A stretch of 64,000 bases of DNA from Rhizobium sp. LC145 (GTDB lineage Bacteria > Pseudomonadota > Alphaproteobacteria > Rhizobiales > Rhizobiaceae). This document shows, piece by piece, positions 52,051 through 61,980 of this stretch. The notes beneath the pieces are model-generated. The model had not been told where the DNA came from. It worked only from the letters and a program-made list of their open reading frames with translations, and did not search any database. The stretch covers positions 94,684 to 158,683 of the forward strand of contig NZ_LBHV01000011.1 in NCBI RefSeq assembly GCF_001005825.1, in the 5' to 3' direction. Position 1 is the stretch's first letter, and every line of letters begins with the position of its first letter. The position numbers and the translations under genes are program-made.

Positions 52051-53286
52051 ATGACTAACGATAATTCCCTGATCAAACCTGTTTCCTTCGCGCGCCGGCA
52101 AAAACTGCTTGGCGCGCTTGCTGTATCGGCCTTCCTGGCCGCCCCGCCAGGTGCTGTTCCCACAGCCTACGCCCAGCAAGCGGCGCAAACGCCGCCTGCC
52201 GTCACCGTCCTTACAATCCGTCAGCAGGCCGTACCGGTCTATTCGGAAATGCCGGGTCGGACCACCGCCTATGAGACCGCCGAGGTTCGCCCCCAAATCG
52301 GCGGGCTGATCCAGGAGCGGATGTTCGTCGAGGGAGAGGAGGTCAAGGCGGGCCAGCAGCTCTATCAGATCGATCCCGCACCTTATCAAACCTCTCTCAA
52401 CAGTGCCGAGGCCGCGCTCGCCCGTGCAAGGGCGGCCGTCACCCTGGCGCAGGCCAATGCCGATCGCGCCCGCGCTCTGGTGCGCACCAGTGCCGTCAGT
52501 CAGCGTGATCTCGATACCGCCGAAGCGGCGTTGCGCCAAGCCCAGGCAGACGTGACTTCCGCGGAGTCTTCCGTTGAAGCGGCGCGCATCAATCTCAACT
52601 ATACCCGCGTGCTGTCTCCAATCGATGGTCGCACCGGTCGCTCGTCGGTGACCGCCGGAGCTCTCGTCACCGCCAACCAGACAGCGGCATTGCTGACGAT
52701 CACACGCCTAGACCCCATCTATGTCGACCTCACCCAACCGAGCGCACGACTGCTGCAACGGCAGCGGGCAATCGATACCGGCCTCTTGAGACGGGACGTC
52801 GGCGGGCAGGCCTCAGCCCGGATCATCCTTGAGGACGGTTCCGAATACCCCCACGCCGGGCGACTTCAGTTCTCTGAAGTCATCGTCGATCAGAACACCG
52901 GCTCGGTTACGCTTCGCGCGCTCTTTCCCAACCCGGACGGAACGCTGATGCCCGGAATGTTCGTCCGGGCCCGCGTCGAGGAAGGGATTGCCGACCGGGG
53001 GCTGCTCGTACCGCAGCAGGCCGTTTCGCGCACGCCACGCGGCGAACCCTCTGCCTTCGTTGTCAATGCCGAAGGTGTGGCAGAAGCGCGTATCCTGCGC
53101 ACCGAACGCGCCATGGGCACCGATTGGCTCGTCACGGACGGGATCCGCGCCGGCGAGCGGGTGATCGTCGAAGGCGGGCAGCGGGTGCGTTCAGGCGCAC
53201 GCGTAAGTGCCACTGAAGCGACGGCAGCCGCGCCGGAACCACAAACGGATGCGGCTCAGGCTGCTTCTCAGCGTACTGGGGGTTGA
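52051..53286 (+). CDS. RND efflux periplasmic adaptor (AcrA/MexA family)
   Basis: Membrane-fusion protein of 411 aa. N-terminal signal (about 1-42, ending TAYAQ, possibly cleaved). Barrel-sandwich halves (AEVRPQIGGLIQERMFVEGEEVKAGQQLYQIDPAPY) surround an alpha-hairpin (residues about 115-185). A beta-barrel and membrane-proximal domain follow (ADRGLLVPQQAVSRTPRG). It links the inner-membrane pump to an outer-membrane TolC/OprM-like channel. No channel gene is in the window, so a chromosomal TolC is probably used. Stop at 53286, 11 bases before the pump gene. Confidence 0.93.
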   Translation: MTNDNSLIKPVSFARRQKLLGALAVSAFLAAPPGAVPTAYAQQAAQTPPAVTVLTIRQQAVPVYSEMPGRTTAYETAEVRPQIGGLIQERMFVEGEEVKAGQQLYQIDPAPYQTSLNSAEAALARARAAVTLAQANADRARALVRTSAVSQRDLDTAEAALRQAQADVTSAESSVEAARINLNYTRVLSPIDGRTGRSSVTAGALVTANQTAALLTITRLDPIYVDLTQPSARLLQRQRAIDTGLLRRDVGGQASARIILEDGSEYPHAGRLQFSEVIVDQNTGSVTLRALFPNPDGTLMPGMFVRARVEEGIADRGLLVPQQAVSRTPRGEPSAFVVNAEGVAEARILRTERAMGTDWLVTDGIRAGERVIVEGGQRVRSGARVSATEATAAAPEPQTDAAQAASQRTGG

Positions 53287-53297
53287 GGAAGATTTCT

Positions 53298-56200
53298 ATG
53301 GCACACTTCTTTATCAACCGTCCTGTCTTTGCGTGGGTGATCGCGATCACGATCATGCTTTTCGGCCTGCTTTCTCTGCGCACATTGCCGGTTTCGCAAT
53401 ATCCGGCGATCGCACCTCCGGCCATCTCAATCACCGTCAGCTATCCTGGCGCCTCGGCAGAAACCGTCCAGAATACCGTCGTGCAGGTGATCGAGCAGCA
53501 GCTCAACGGTATCGACAACCTGATGTATTTCAGCGCGACGAGCAGCAAGGATGGGAGCGCCACGATCACCCTGACGTTCGCGCAGGGGACCGACCCGGAC
53601 ACGGCGCAGGTGCAGGTTCAGAACAAGCTCTCGCTCGCTACCCCGCGTCTGCCCCAAACCGTACAGCAGCAGGGCATCCGCGTCGCCAAATCGACCGGCA
53701 ACTTCCTTATGGTGGTCGGGCTTGTTTCTTCCAGTGGGGCTCTCGACCGCACCGATATCGCCGACTTCATTGTCTCCTCCCTGCAGGATCCACTGAGCCG
53801 CACGGCCGGCGTCGGTGACTTCCAGGTCTTCGGTTCACAATATTCGATGCGAATCTGGCTCGATCCCGCAAAGCTCCTGAATTTCGGCATGACGCCGGGA
53901 GACGTTTCGGCTGCGACCCGCGCCCAGAACGTCCAGATTGCCAGCGGCGAGATGGGGGCTCTGCCCGCGGTCCGGGGTCAGCGCCTCAACGCGACCGTCA
54001 TAGGACCCTCGTATCTTCAGACGCCCGAGGAATTCGGTGCGATCCTGTTGCGTGTGCAACCCGACGGCTCGCAAGTCCGGCTGCGTGATGTCGCTCGCGT
54101 AGAGATCGGCAGTGAGAGCTACGCCACTTCCGGATTCTACAACGGTCAACCGGCCGCCGGTATCGGCATCAGACTGGCGAGCGGTGCCAATGCGCTGAAC
54201 ACAGTGGCCGCCGTGCGCGAGACGATAGAGCGCTTGCAACCGTCCTTCCCGCAAGGACTAGAAGTCGTCTATCCCATGGATACGACGCCGTTCGTGCGCC
54301 TGTCGATCGAAAACGTTGTCCGCACGCTTATCGAGGCCGTGATTCTCGTGTTCGTCGTGATGTTCGTGTTCCTGCAAAACTTCCGGGCAACGCTGATTCC
54401 GACGATCACTGTGCCTGTCGTGCTGCTCGGTACTTTCGCTGTTCTCCAGATGGCCGGCTTCAGCATCAACACGCTAACGATGTTCGGGATGGTGCTGGCG
54501 ATCGGTCTCCTGGTCGACGACGCCATCGTCGTAGTCGAAAATGTCGAACGCGTCATGGCGGAGGAGCATCTGTCACCGCTTGAGGCAACCCGCAAATCGA
54601 TGAATCAGATTACCGGCGCACTTGTCGGCATCGGTCTCGTGCTGTCGGCCGTGTTCCTGCCGATGGCCTTTTTCGGGGGATCGACAGGGGTCATCTATCG
54701 GCAGTTCTCGATTACCGTGGCGACCGCAATGGCGTTGTCGGTCATCGTGGCGATCGTATTCACGCCGGCGCTCTGCGCCACCATGCTCAAACCGCACATA
54801 CCCGGCCAGGGAACACGCGGGTTCTTCGGCTGGTTCAACCGCAACTTCGATCGGGCCAATCGCCGCTACGTGAGCGGTGTTCGATACACATCAAGCCGGC
54901 CGATCCGGATGATGGTCATATACGCCGCTCTGCTCGTCGGTTTAGCGTTCATGTTCATCCGCTTGCCCGGCGCCTTTCTTCCCGACGAAGATCAGGGCAC
55001 CGCCTTCGTGCAGGTGATTTCGCCACCGGGAGCGACAAGCGAACGCACCCAGCGCACGCTTGATGAGATAACCCGCTACATGCGGGAAGAGGAAAGCGGC
55101 GTCGTCGCATCGACGTTTGCAATCAACGGCTTCAATTTCAGCGGCCGTGGGCAGAGTGCAGGCATGGCCTTCCTGCGTCTACGAGACTGGTCCGAACGCC
55201 CAGGAGTGGAAAACAGTGCCCAGGCGCTGACGCGACGTGTAACGGCGAGGTTCGCCAACTACCCCGACGCGATGATCTTCGCCTTCGCCCCGCCCGCCAT
55301 CACCGAGCTCGGAAACGCGACGGGTTTCACATTCCAGCTTCTCGATCGGGGCGGTCTCGGACACGAGGCGCTCATGGACGCTCGCGGCCAGCTTCTCGGT
55401 ATGGCCGCGCAAAGTTCGGTTCTCGCAGGCGTGCGGCCCAACGGTCAGAATGACGAAGCGCAGTTCCGCCTGGTCATCGACTGGGAACGTGCGAGTGCGC
55501 TTGGTCTTTCGGTATCAGACATCAATACGACGCTCTCCACCGCTTGGGGAGCGTCGTATGTGAACGACTTCATGGACCGCGGTCGTGTCAAGCGCGTCTA
55601 TATGCAGGGAGACGCAACCAGCCGCATGCTGCCGGAAGATCTCGATCGCTGGCATGTCCGCAACGCCACCGGCCAGATGGTTGCCTTCTCCGCTTTCGGT
55701 CGGGCGGAATGGGGGTATGGTTCGCCGAGGCTTGAAAGATTCAACGGGATTGCCTCGGCCGAGATCGCCGGAGGTCCCGCACCCGGCTACACGAGTGGCC
55801 AGGCGATGGCCGAAATGGAACGACTGGCCGCACAGCTACCTGCGGGCTTCGGCTTCGAGTGGAGTGGCCTCTCGTATGAAGAGCGCCTCTCAGGATCCCA
55901 GGCGCCGATGCTCTACGCATTGTCGCTGCTCATCGTGTTTCTCTGCCTGGCGGCGCTTTACGAAAGCTGGTCAATCCCGGTTTCCGTATTGCTCCTCGTC
56001 CCGCTCGGCATCCTCGGAGCGGTTGCGGCGATGCTCGCACGTGGCCTGTCGAATGACGTCTTCTTCCAGGTAGGCCTTCTCACGACCGTTGGATTGGCAG
56101 CCAAGAACGCCATCCTGATCGTGGAATTCGCCAAGGAGGGGTTCGATCGCGGGTTGGGCCTCGCGGAGGCGGCCCTCGATGCGGCACGACAGCGGCTCCG

Positions 56201-56444
56201 GCCCATTATCATGACCTCTCTTGCTTTTGGGCTAGGTGTCGTGCCTTTGGCGATCGCCTCAGGGGCGGGGTCAGGGGCCCAGCGGGCGATCGGCACCGGC
56301 GTGCTCGGCGGCGTCGTGAGCGGCACGCTGTTCGCCATCCTCTTCGTTCCGATCTTTTTCGTCATCGTGCTGAAGCTGTTCCGCACGAGACGCAAGGGAG
56401 AGGTGGAGCCGGAAAGCGGAGCGAAGCCGGTCCCGGCGGAATGA
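53298..56444 (+). CDS. RND multidrug efflux pump (HAE-1, AcrB/MexB type)
   Basis: Proton-driven trimeric inner-membrane pump of 1048 aa, the usual AcrB length. 12 membrane segments, two large periplasmic loops. The proton relay Asp pair is in LLVDDAIVVVENVERVM (TM4), and the matching Lys in LAAKNAILIVEFA (TM10). Conserved N terminus MAHFFINRPVFAWVIAI. It exports drugs, dyes, detergents or solvents with the adaptor upstream. I chose ATG at 53298 after GAGGA; an in-frame TTG at 53283 overlaps the adaptor stop. Confidence 0.96.
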   Translation: MAHFFINRPVFAWVIAITIMLFGLLSLRTLPVSQYPAIAPPAISITVSYPGASAETVQNTVVQVIEQQLNGIDNLMYFSATSSKDGSATITLTFAQGTDPDTAQVQVQNKLSLATPRLPQTVQQQGIRVAKSTGNFLMVVGLVSSSGALDRTDIADFIVSSLQDPLSRTAGVGDFQVFGSQYSMRIWLDPAKLLNFGMTPGDVSAATRAQNVQIASGEMGALPAVRGQRLNATVIGPSYLQTPEEFGAILLRVQPDGSQVRLRDVARVEIGSESYATSGFYNGQPAAGIGIRLASGANALNTVAAVRETIERLQPSFPQGLEVVYPMDTTPFVRLSIENVVRTLIEAVILVFVVMFVFLQNFRATLIPTITVPVVLLGTFAVLQMAGFSINTLTMFGMVLAIGLLVDDAIVVVENVERVMAEEHLSPLEATRKSMNQITGALVGIGLVLSAVFLPMAFFGGSTGVIYRQFSITVATAMALSVIVAIVFTPALCATMLKPHIPGQGTRGFFGWFNRNFDRANRRYVSGVRYTSSRPIRMMVIYAALLVGLAFMFIRLPGAFLPDEDQGTAFVQVISPPGATSERTQRTLDEITRYMREEESGVVASTFAINGFNFSGRGQSAGMAFLRLRDWSERPGVENSAQALTRRVTARFANYPDAMIFAFAPPAITELGNATGFTFQLLDRGGLGHEALMDARGQLLGMAAQSSVLAGVRPNGQNDEAQFRLVIDWERASALGLSVSDINTTLSTAWGASYVNDFMDRGRVKRVYMQGDATSRMLPEDLDRWHVRNATGQMVAFSAFGRAEWGYGSPRLERFNGIASAEIAGGPAPGYTSGQAMAEMERLAAQLPAGFGFEWSGLSYEERLSGSQAPMLYALSLLIVFLCLAALYESWSIPVSVLLLVPLGILGAVAAMLARGLSNDVFFQVGLLTTVGLAAKNAILIVEFAKEGFDRGLGLAEAALDAARQRLRPIIMTSLAFGLGVVPLAIASGAGSGAQRAIGTGVLGGVVSGTLFAILFVPIFFVIVLKLFRTRRKGEVEPESGAKPVPAE

Positions 56445-57357
56445 CCAAACATTGCGACCGGTCTTGCCGAAGGCCGTTCGCAGTCTTATCGCGACACTGA
56501 ATCAAGGTCGGCCTGTAAACAATATGGGCGACGTCGAGAGCCACTCGCGCGAGGCACAGGACTCCTGAACAGAGAAAGTATTGATGAGGCTTATGAGAGG
56601 AGCTCTTGCTTTGCTTGCGGTCGTGGCGACCGGACAGTTGCGGCGGGAGCGGAACAGTTCGGCGAGCACGATGTGGAACTTGCCGGACAGCACTGTCTTG
56701 GCGACCACAACAGGTCCAACATCTCGTTGCACAATTACGAGCGGATGGATGAAGGCATGGTCTTCGTGCTGCATACGCAATGGCTGGAGCTCTCGGCCGG
56801 CTGGAGTGCTCCCCGTATAGCACCCGCCGGCCAGCCGGTGGTCGGTCTCGAAGCTGCCCGGGGCTGAAGTCGGTCATCTTCATCACCGTCCGCCTTTCTC
56901 CGTCGGCGTGAAAGTCTTCGTTTCTCCGCCAGATAGCCGCAAACAAGTCGCTGATGCATCTGGCTTCCGGCCATCTGCGCCCTTTGGACTGCCGGGTCAT
57001 GGAACGGCATCCCTGTAGCTGCAACCGCGGCATCGCGCATCGCATTAAATCTCAACGCCGACGTGATCGAGTTCATCGCCTCGGAGCCAACTTTCGACGT
57101 CTTGCTTGATCTCAAGCTCAGGCGTTCTCGTGCATCATACTGCCCCGTGGCGAATAGTGATGCTATTGCCCGGGAGTATGCGACAGAAGACGGCCAGGGG
57201 CGTCTCGTCATGCTCGACGGGACTCGTCGTTGCTTGGAGAGTAAGGAACGCTCCCAATGAACCTATACGGGTCAGAGAAGCAGGCGATATAAGTCTCCTG
57301 GCAGACAGGCCGACGAGGCATCATCGATCGGCCTGTCTATTGGAGGAGACATGCAGT
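56445..57357. other. Gap between RND pump and molybdenum hydroxylase
   Basis: About 910 bases with no recognised gene. A 158-codon minus-strand open frame (56735-57211) and overlapping frames look like decayed coding sequence, as the plausible stretch changes frame several times. No IS signature was found. Probably relic DNA. Confidence 0.45.
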
Positions 57358-59577
57358 TCAGCTTTCGAGAGCCGCCTTCACGCGTTCGGGGAGGAATGGA
57401 TAGTGTCGCAGCCGAATTCCGCCTGTGAGCCGGGCGAAGGCATTAGCGATCGCCGGGCCGGTAGGGGGAAGGCCTGCCTGGCCGATGCCGCCAAAAGGAC
57501 TGCCGGGCGTTGGCACCACGGCTACCTCGATCTCCGGCGCCTCGGACATGCGGATGACTCGGTAGGTGTCGAAATTCGACTCCTGTACTTCGCCGTCGAC
57601 GACATTGATCTGTTCGAACAGCGCATGACCAGTCCCATTGGTAATGCCGGTAATCATCATGGCCTCGATATGGAGCGGTTGGATGGCCACACCGGGATCG
57701 ATGGCGCACCAAACCTTATGCACCCGGATCTCGTCCGTGTCCCGGTTAAGCGAGATCTCAGCGACCTGTGCACAATGTGAGCCAAAGGCATCGGAGTAAG
57801 CAATACCAAGCCCGCGTCCGTCCCGCATCCGATCCCACTCAGCCATCCGGGCAACGGTCTCGATCACCCTCCGCGCGCGCGGTTGGTCCTCGAGAAGTTC
57901 CAGTCGCAACGCGACGGGATCGATGCCTCTGGCGGCGGCGATCTCGTCGACAACGCATTCGATTGCGAACCTCGTATAGCCGACCCCCACTGCGAACCAG
58001 AACCCGATTGCAAGCCCGTTATCCTGACGCAGATATTCAATTTGGTGGGAGGGGATGGCGTAGTTGAACTTGGCACCCTCGGTCACCACGTCGTCGTGCC
58101 CGCCTGCCTCTGCGAACACCGGCGGCAATGTTCGCGCAAAAATGGAGTCCGCCACGATCCTGTGCCGCCAGCCGACAATATTACCTTCGGTATCTAGCCC
58201 CACCTTGACATGCTGTGCCTCGAGCGGCCGGAACTTGTCGTGGCGGACGTCATCCTCGCGGCTCCAGATGACCTTGACGGGCCGCCCCTCCACGGCCTTG
58301 GCCAGTGATACCGCATCGATGATGAAGTCGGCCTCGGCCTTGCGTCCGAAGCCGCCGCCAAGCAGTGTGGTGTTGACCTTCACCTTGTCGGGCGTGGTGC
58401 CTGCGACTTCCGCGGCAAAGCCCTGGGTGCCCGTTGGCCCCTGAGTCGGCGCCCAAATTTCGACCCTGTCGCCGGTCACCAGCGCCGTGGCGTTCATCGG
58501 CTCCATGGTCGCGTGGGCGACATGGTCGCTCATATAGTCGACTTCTATCACCGTCTTGGCACCGGCAATCGCAGCCTCGGCGTCACCAGTTATGTGCGCC
58601 GGAACGCCTTGCTTCTCGAGGTCGCGGCCGACGGCGCGGTATTCGTCTAGCAGCCGTTGGCTCGTATAGTTGCGAACCCGTGATGTCGTGCTCCAGGTCA
58701 CGTTGAGTAGGTCTTTCGCACGCCTGGTCGCTTCAACCGTCTCGCCGATAATGCCGACGCCGTAAGGCAGTGGGACGATATGCGTGACGCCCGGCACCCC
58801 CCGCGCTTCGGCGCCGTCGATGGCTTCGGGCCGCTCGTCCTGAACCGGTGCCCGCAAGACCGCGCCATAGAGCATGCCCGGAAGCTGGACGTCGATTCCG
58901 AAGACTGCAGTTCCATTGACCTTTGAGGGCACGTCGATCCGCGGTATCGTGCGGCTTCCTATGTAACGCCACCTGTCGCTCGGCTTGAGATCAGCCTCCG
59001 TTGTCTGGGGCAGCGGATTCGGAAGCACGCCGTTGGCGGCGATCTCACCGTAATCCAGTGCCCGGCCCGAGGTGGGGTGCAATACTCTGTTTGGCTCGGT
59101 CGTAAGCTCCCTCACTGGCACGTTCAGCATGCCGGCAGCGGCCGCCATCAGGACCATGCGGGTCTGGGCACCGGTCAGGCGAAGCAGCGCATGATAGCCA
59201 CGCGTCGACTCGCTGCCGCCGGTGAGCTGAATGCCGTAGAAGCCGGGATTGCCGTAGGTCTCAGCGTCAGAGGGCGCTTGCACGACCCGCACACGGTCCC
59301 AATCGGCATCCAATTCCTCGGCGATGAGCAGCGGCAGCGCCGTCGTGATGCCCTGACCCATCTCGACGGCAGGCGCGATGATGCTGACCGTGCCGTCTGC
59401 AGCAATCGTGACCCAGGCATTGGGGCGGAAATCACCCTCGGCGGTGGTAGCCGGGGTCGCGCCGTACGCAAGGTCGGGCAGGCTTGCGAACGCAACGACG
59501 ATGCCGAGGCTGCCGGCTGAGACGAGGAAACTACGCCGCGACAGCGCGCGACTTTGAGGCTGTTGAGTCGGGGTCAT
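57358..59577 (-). CDS. Molybdenum hydroxylase large subunit (IorB type)
   Basis: Molybdopterin-binding large subunit of 739 aa in the xanthine oxidase family, isoquinoline 1-oxidoreductase beta type, for oxidation of aldehydes or N-heterocycles. N-terminal Tat signal with RRSFL (residues about 14-18). Conserved motifs: GMLYGAVLRAPV, QGPTGTQGFAAEVAGTTPDKV and GGGFGRKAEADFIIDAV; the C-terminal GGIGQAGLPPTGPAIANAF includes the usual Glu position occupied by Gln, as in many IorB relatives. It is transported as a folded complex with the 2Fe-2S subunit and passes electrons to the cytochrome c. Confidence 0.9.
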   Translation of the reverse strand: MTPTQQPQSRALSRRSFLVSAGSLGIVVAFASLPDLAYGATPATTAEGDFRPNAWVTIAADGTVSIIAPAVEMGQGITTALPLLIAEELDADWDRVRVVQAPSDAETYGNPGFYGIQLTGGSESTRGYHALLRLTGAQTRMVLMAAAAGMLNVPVRELTTEPNRVLHPTSGRALDYGEIAANGVLPNPLPQTTEADLKPSDRWRYIGSRTIPRIDVPSKVNGTAVFGIDVQLPGMLYGAVLRAPVQDERPEAIDGAEARGVPGVTHIVPLPYGVGIIGETVEATRRAKDLLNVTWSTTSRVRNYTSQRLLDEYRAVGRDLEKQGVPAHITGDAEAAIAGAKTVIEVDYMSDHVAHATMEPMNATALVTGDRVEIWAPTQGPTGTQGFAAEVAGTTPDKVKVNTTLLGGGFGRKAEADFIIDAVSLAKAVEGRPVKVIWSREDDVRHDKFRPLEAQHVKVGLDTEGNIVGWRHRIVADSIFARTLPPVFAEAGGHDDVVTEGAKFNYAIPSHQIEYLRQDNGLAIGFWFAVGVGYTRFAIECVVDEIAAARGIDPVALRLELLEDQPRARRVIETVARMAEWDRMRDGRGLGIAYSDAFGSHCAQVAEISLNRDTDEIRVHKVWCAIDPGVAIQPLHIEAMMITGITNGTGHALFEQINVVDGEVQESNFDTYRVIRMSEAPEIEVAVVPTPGSPFGGIGQAGLPPTGPAIANAFARLTGGIRLRHYPFLPERVKAALES

Positions 59578-59580
59578 GGT

Positions 59581-60033
59581 TCAGCCCTCCTGTGCTGCGC
59601 GTTGGATCGCGCTGATGATGCGGACATAAGTCCCGCAGCGGCAGATATTCCCGTCCATGTGGTCGATGATCTGATCGCGGGTGGGATTGGGTGTGGCCGC
59701 AAGAAGGGCGGCGGCCTGCATGATCTGTCCGGACTGGCAATAACCGCATTGCGGCACCTGCTCGGCAATCCAGGCCCTCTGCAAGGGATGGTTGGCGTCC
59801 GGTGACAGACCTTCGATCGTTGTCACCTCGCGGCCGGCGACATCCTCCAGGAAGGTCTGACAGGAGCGGGTCGGCTCCCCGTCGACGTGGACAGTGCAGG
59901 CCCCGCATTGTGCGATCCCGCAGCCGAATTTGGTGCCGGTCAACTTTAGATGTTCCCGGATCACCCAAAGAAGCGGTGTATCAGGTTCGGCGGCCATATC
60001 GACCACGCGCCCGTTGATGGTGAAGGTTGTCAT
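59581..60033 (-). CDS. 2Fe-2S small subunit of the molybdenum hydroxylase (IorA type)
   Basis: Iron-sulfur subunit of 150 aa with two [2Fe-2S] sites: plant ferredoxin-type CGIAQCGACTVHVDG..C and the C-terminal CGYCQSGQ...NICRCGTY. It transfers electrons from the Mo cofactor. Start ATG at 60033 after AAGGAGAAG; the longer frame to 60120 lies in the intergenic region. It is followed 3 bases later by the large subunit. Confidence 0.93.
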   Translation of the reverse strand: MTTFTINGRVVDMAAEPDTPLLWVIREHLKLTGTKFGCGIAQCGACTVHVDGEPTRSCQTFLEDVAGREVTTIEGLSPDANHPLQRAWIAEQVPQCGYCQSGQIMQAAALLAATPNPTRDQIIDHMDGNICRCGTYVRIISAIQRAAQEG

Positions 60034-60052
60034 GAGTGCTTCTCCTTGATCT

Positions 60053-60484
60053 TTAATCAGCCGGTTGGCTTTCGAGGTACTGAATGATCGCTGCTCGCTG
60101 GGTGGCGTTGGGAATGGCAACGGTCATCCGTGTGCCGCCGACCATGCGGCCCGGTGCCGTGAGAAAGGTGTCTAAGGTTTGGCTATCCCAGGTGATGCCG
60201 GAGGACCGCATCGCATTTGAGTAGGTGGCACCTTCGACCGTGCCGGCAGGCCGGCCGATCAGGCCTGACAAGTGTGGACCCGCCTTGTTTTGACCAGCTT
60301 CCACGCTGTGACAGGTCGCACAGCGTTGCTGAAACAGACGCGCTCCATCAACATCCTGGGCGGTGGCTGGAGAGTGACACAGTTGGCCCGATATTAGTAA
60401 AAGGGTAGCCAGAGGGACACGTCCAGTTCGTTTAGCCAGGTCGGCGGGCAGACCAGACATTGCACGAATTTGGGTAGACATCAT
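60053..60484 (-). CDS. Class I cytochrome c, electron acceptor of the hydroxylase
   Basis: Periplasmic cytochrome c of 143 aa. N-terminal signal (about 1-42, hydrophobic ATLLLISG, ending TAQ). Heme motif CATCH, conserved GPHLSGLIGRPAGT and the axial Met in GGTRMTV. First gene of the operon; start ATG at 60484 after GGAGG (a second ATG follows directly). It should carry electrons from the molybdenum hydroxylase to the terminal oxidase. Confidence 0.9.
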   Translation of the reverse strand: MMSTQIRAMSGLPADLAKRTGRVPLATLLLISGQLCHSPATAQDVDGARLFQQRCATCHSVEAGQNKAGPHLSGLIGRPAGTVEGATYSNAMRSSGITWDSQTLDTFLTAPGRMVGGTRMTVAIPNATQRAAIIQYLESQPAD

Positions 60485-61128
60485 TGCATTGCCTCCATCG
60501 CTACGGGGCACGATAAACAACCCCAGCGATACGAGCTATTCGGCTACGTCCCGAATATCGTCGCGATCGTCCAGAATCGCCGGGGCGTCACGTTGGTGCT
60601 CGAATCATGAGCCGGGCACCAACGAGCCACCCGCTTCACCGAGAGGTGCAATTCGTCCAGTTGGTTCGATGACAGGAACGCGCTGAGCAGATGTTGCCTA
60701 AAAGGCACCGTCGATGCTGGCCATCGTTGTCAGATGGTCTCCGATGCAGAGCCTCAGATCGGCATCTCGACCGCGTGACGGCGCCTATCCAGACATCAAG
60801 CGGTCGTTCAGCATTTCCGACGAGGAAGGAGACCGGAGACATCAGTCCTCGGTTAAACCTAAACGAGGCGCTCATCAGATCGTGCTATAAAACCATCGAC
60901 TATCGCAAATAGTTGCCACCGAAGCTGCTGGATATGTGAGCATGCCGTCACTGCGCTGCGCCTTGGCCTGGAGATCGCCAGCCAGTGGGGGCATCCAGCG
61001 ATCTCCTTTTCGGATCTTTGGGAACGGGGGCGGCGGTTCCCTGATCAGATTTCGATTCTTCAGTCGATGCCGATGGCAACGGCGCTTAGCGGCGATTTCG
61101 GTGGCACGGGCAAGCCGGCTGCTCTCTC
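60485..61128. other. Gap between cytochrome c and SDR genes
   Basis: About 640 bases without a recognised gene. Small frames on the plus strand have no RBS. No clear repeat or hairpin was seen. Confidence 0.45.
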
Positions 61129-61980
61129 TTAACCGAGGCCGCCGTTTGCGAACACATTCTGGCCGTCGATCCAGGCACCGTCCTGAGAGCAAAGAAGAGC
61201 GATCACGCCGGCGATGTCTTCCGGCAGACCCAAACGACCGAGCGGTGTCTGTTCGGGAATTCCTCGGAGCGCGTCTTCTCCGTGCTGACGGAGGAGTTGC
61301 GTGTCGACTGCACCGGGTGCTACGGAGTTGACCGAGATGTTGCGGCCCGCCAGTTCCTTCGCGAGGACGCTGGAAAAGAGAACCTGGGCGTATTTTGTGG
61401 CCGCATATGCGCCCGTAGCCGGGGGAGGGGTCTTTATGATGCTCGAACTGAGGCTGATAATCCGACCGCCATCACGCGTGCGCCGCGCCGCTTCCCGCAA
61501 TACGTTGAAACTCCCCTTCACATTGGTGGCCATCATTCGATCGAACGCCGCGTCGGTCATTTGAGCAAAGGGGCCGACATTCATGATCCCGGCATTGTTC
61601 ACCACCACATCAACCGCGCCGAAAGCCTCGTCATTGGCGTCGAAGAGGGCCTTGACCGCTACGGGATCAGCCACGTCCGCTTGGCAAACGATGGCGCGAC
61701 CGCCAGCCGCCTCGATGTCGGCCACGACCTGAACGGCCAGATCGCGATTGGTGAGGTAGTTCACAGTTACGGCGTAGCCGCCCCGCGCCAGACGCTTGGC
61801 GGTAGCGGCGCCGATACCCCGCGACGAGCCGGTAACGACGGCGACCCGACCGGCGCCAATCAGGGTGCTGGCGCCGGCGGTGGATGTCTGGGCCGAAGCC
61901 GCGCTCGTCAGGGCTAGAGCCGCGGGCGCCGCAGCGGCGAGGGTCATGAACGTGCGGCGGGAGCTATCAGTATCGGACAT
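61129..61980 (-). CDS. SDR-family oxidoreductase with Tat-like signal
   Basis: Short-chain dehydrogenase of 283 aa. The core (about residues 45-283) has cofactor motif TGSSRGIG, NNAG, and Ser..Tyr..Lys in SLSSS and YAATK. The N terminus (SRRTFMTLAAAAPAALALTSAASA) has a twin-arginine motif, a hydrophobic stretch and an AxA cleavage site, a Tat signal. Tat can export a folded enzyme with bound NAD(P), so a periplasmic location is possible, though soluble NAD(P) is not available there. Divergent from an AraC regulator, which may control it. Confidence 0.85.
   Translation of the reverse strand: MSDTDSSRRTFMTLAAAAPAALALTSAASAQTSTAGASTLIGAGRVAVVTGSSRGIGAATAKRLARGGYAVTVNYLTNRDLAVQVVADIEAAGGRAIVCQADVADPVAVKALFDANDEAFGAVDVVVNNAGIMNVGPFAQMTDAAFDRMMATNVKGSFNVLREAARRTRDGGRIISLSSSIIKTPPPATGAYAATKYAQVLFSSVLAKELAGRNISVNSVAPGAVDTQLLRQHGEDALRGIPEQTPLGRLGLPEDIAGVIALLCSQDGAWIDGQNVFANGGLG

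Noticed and set aside
56735..57211. 158-codon minus-strand frame
   Set aside because: Not recognised, Arg/Ser-rich, no RBS; treated as relic DNA.
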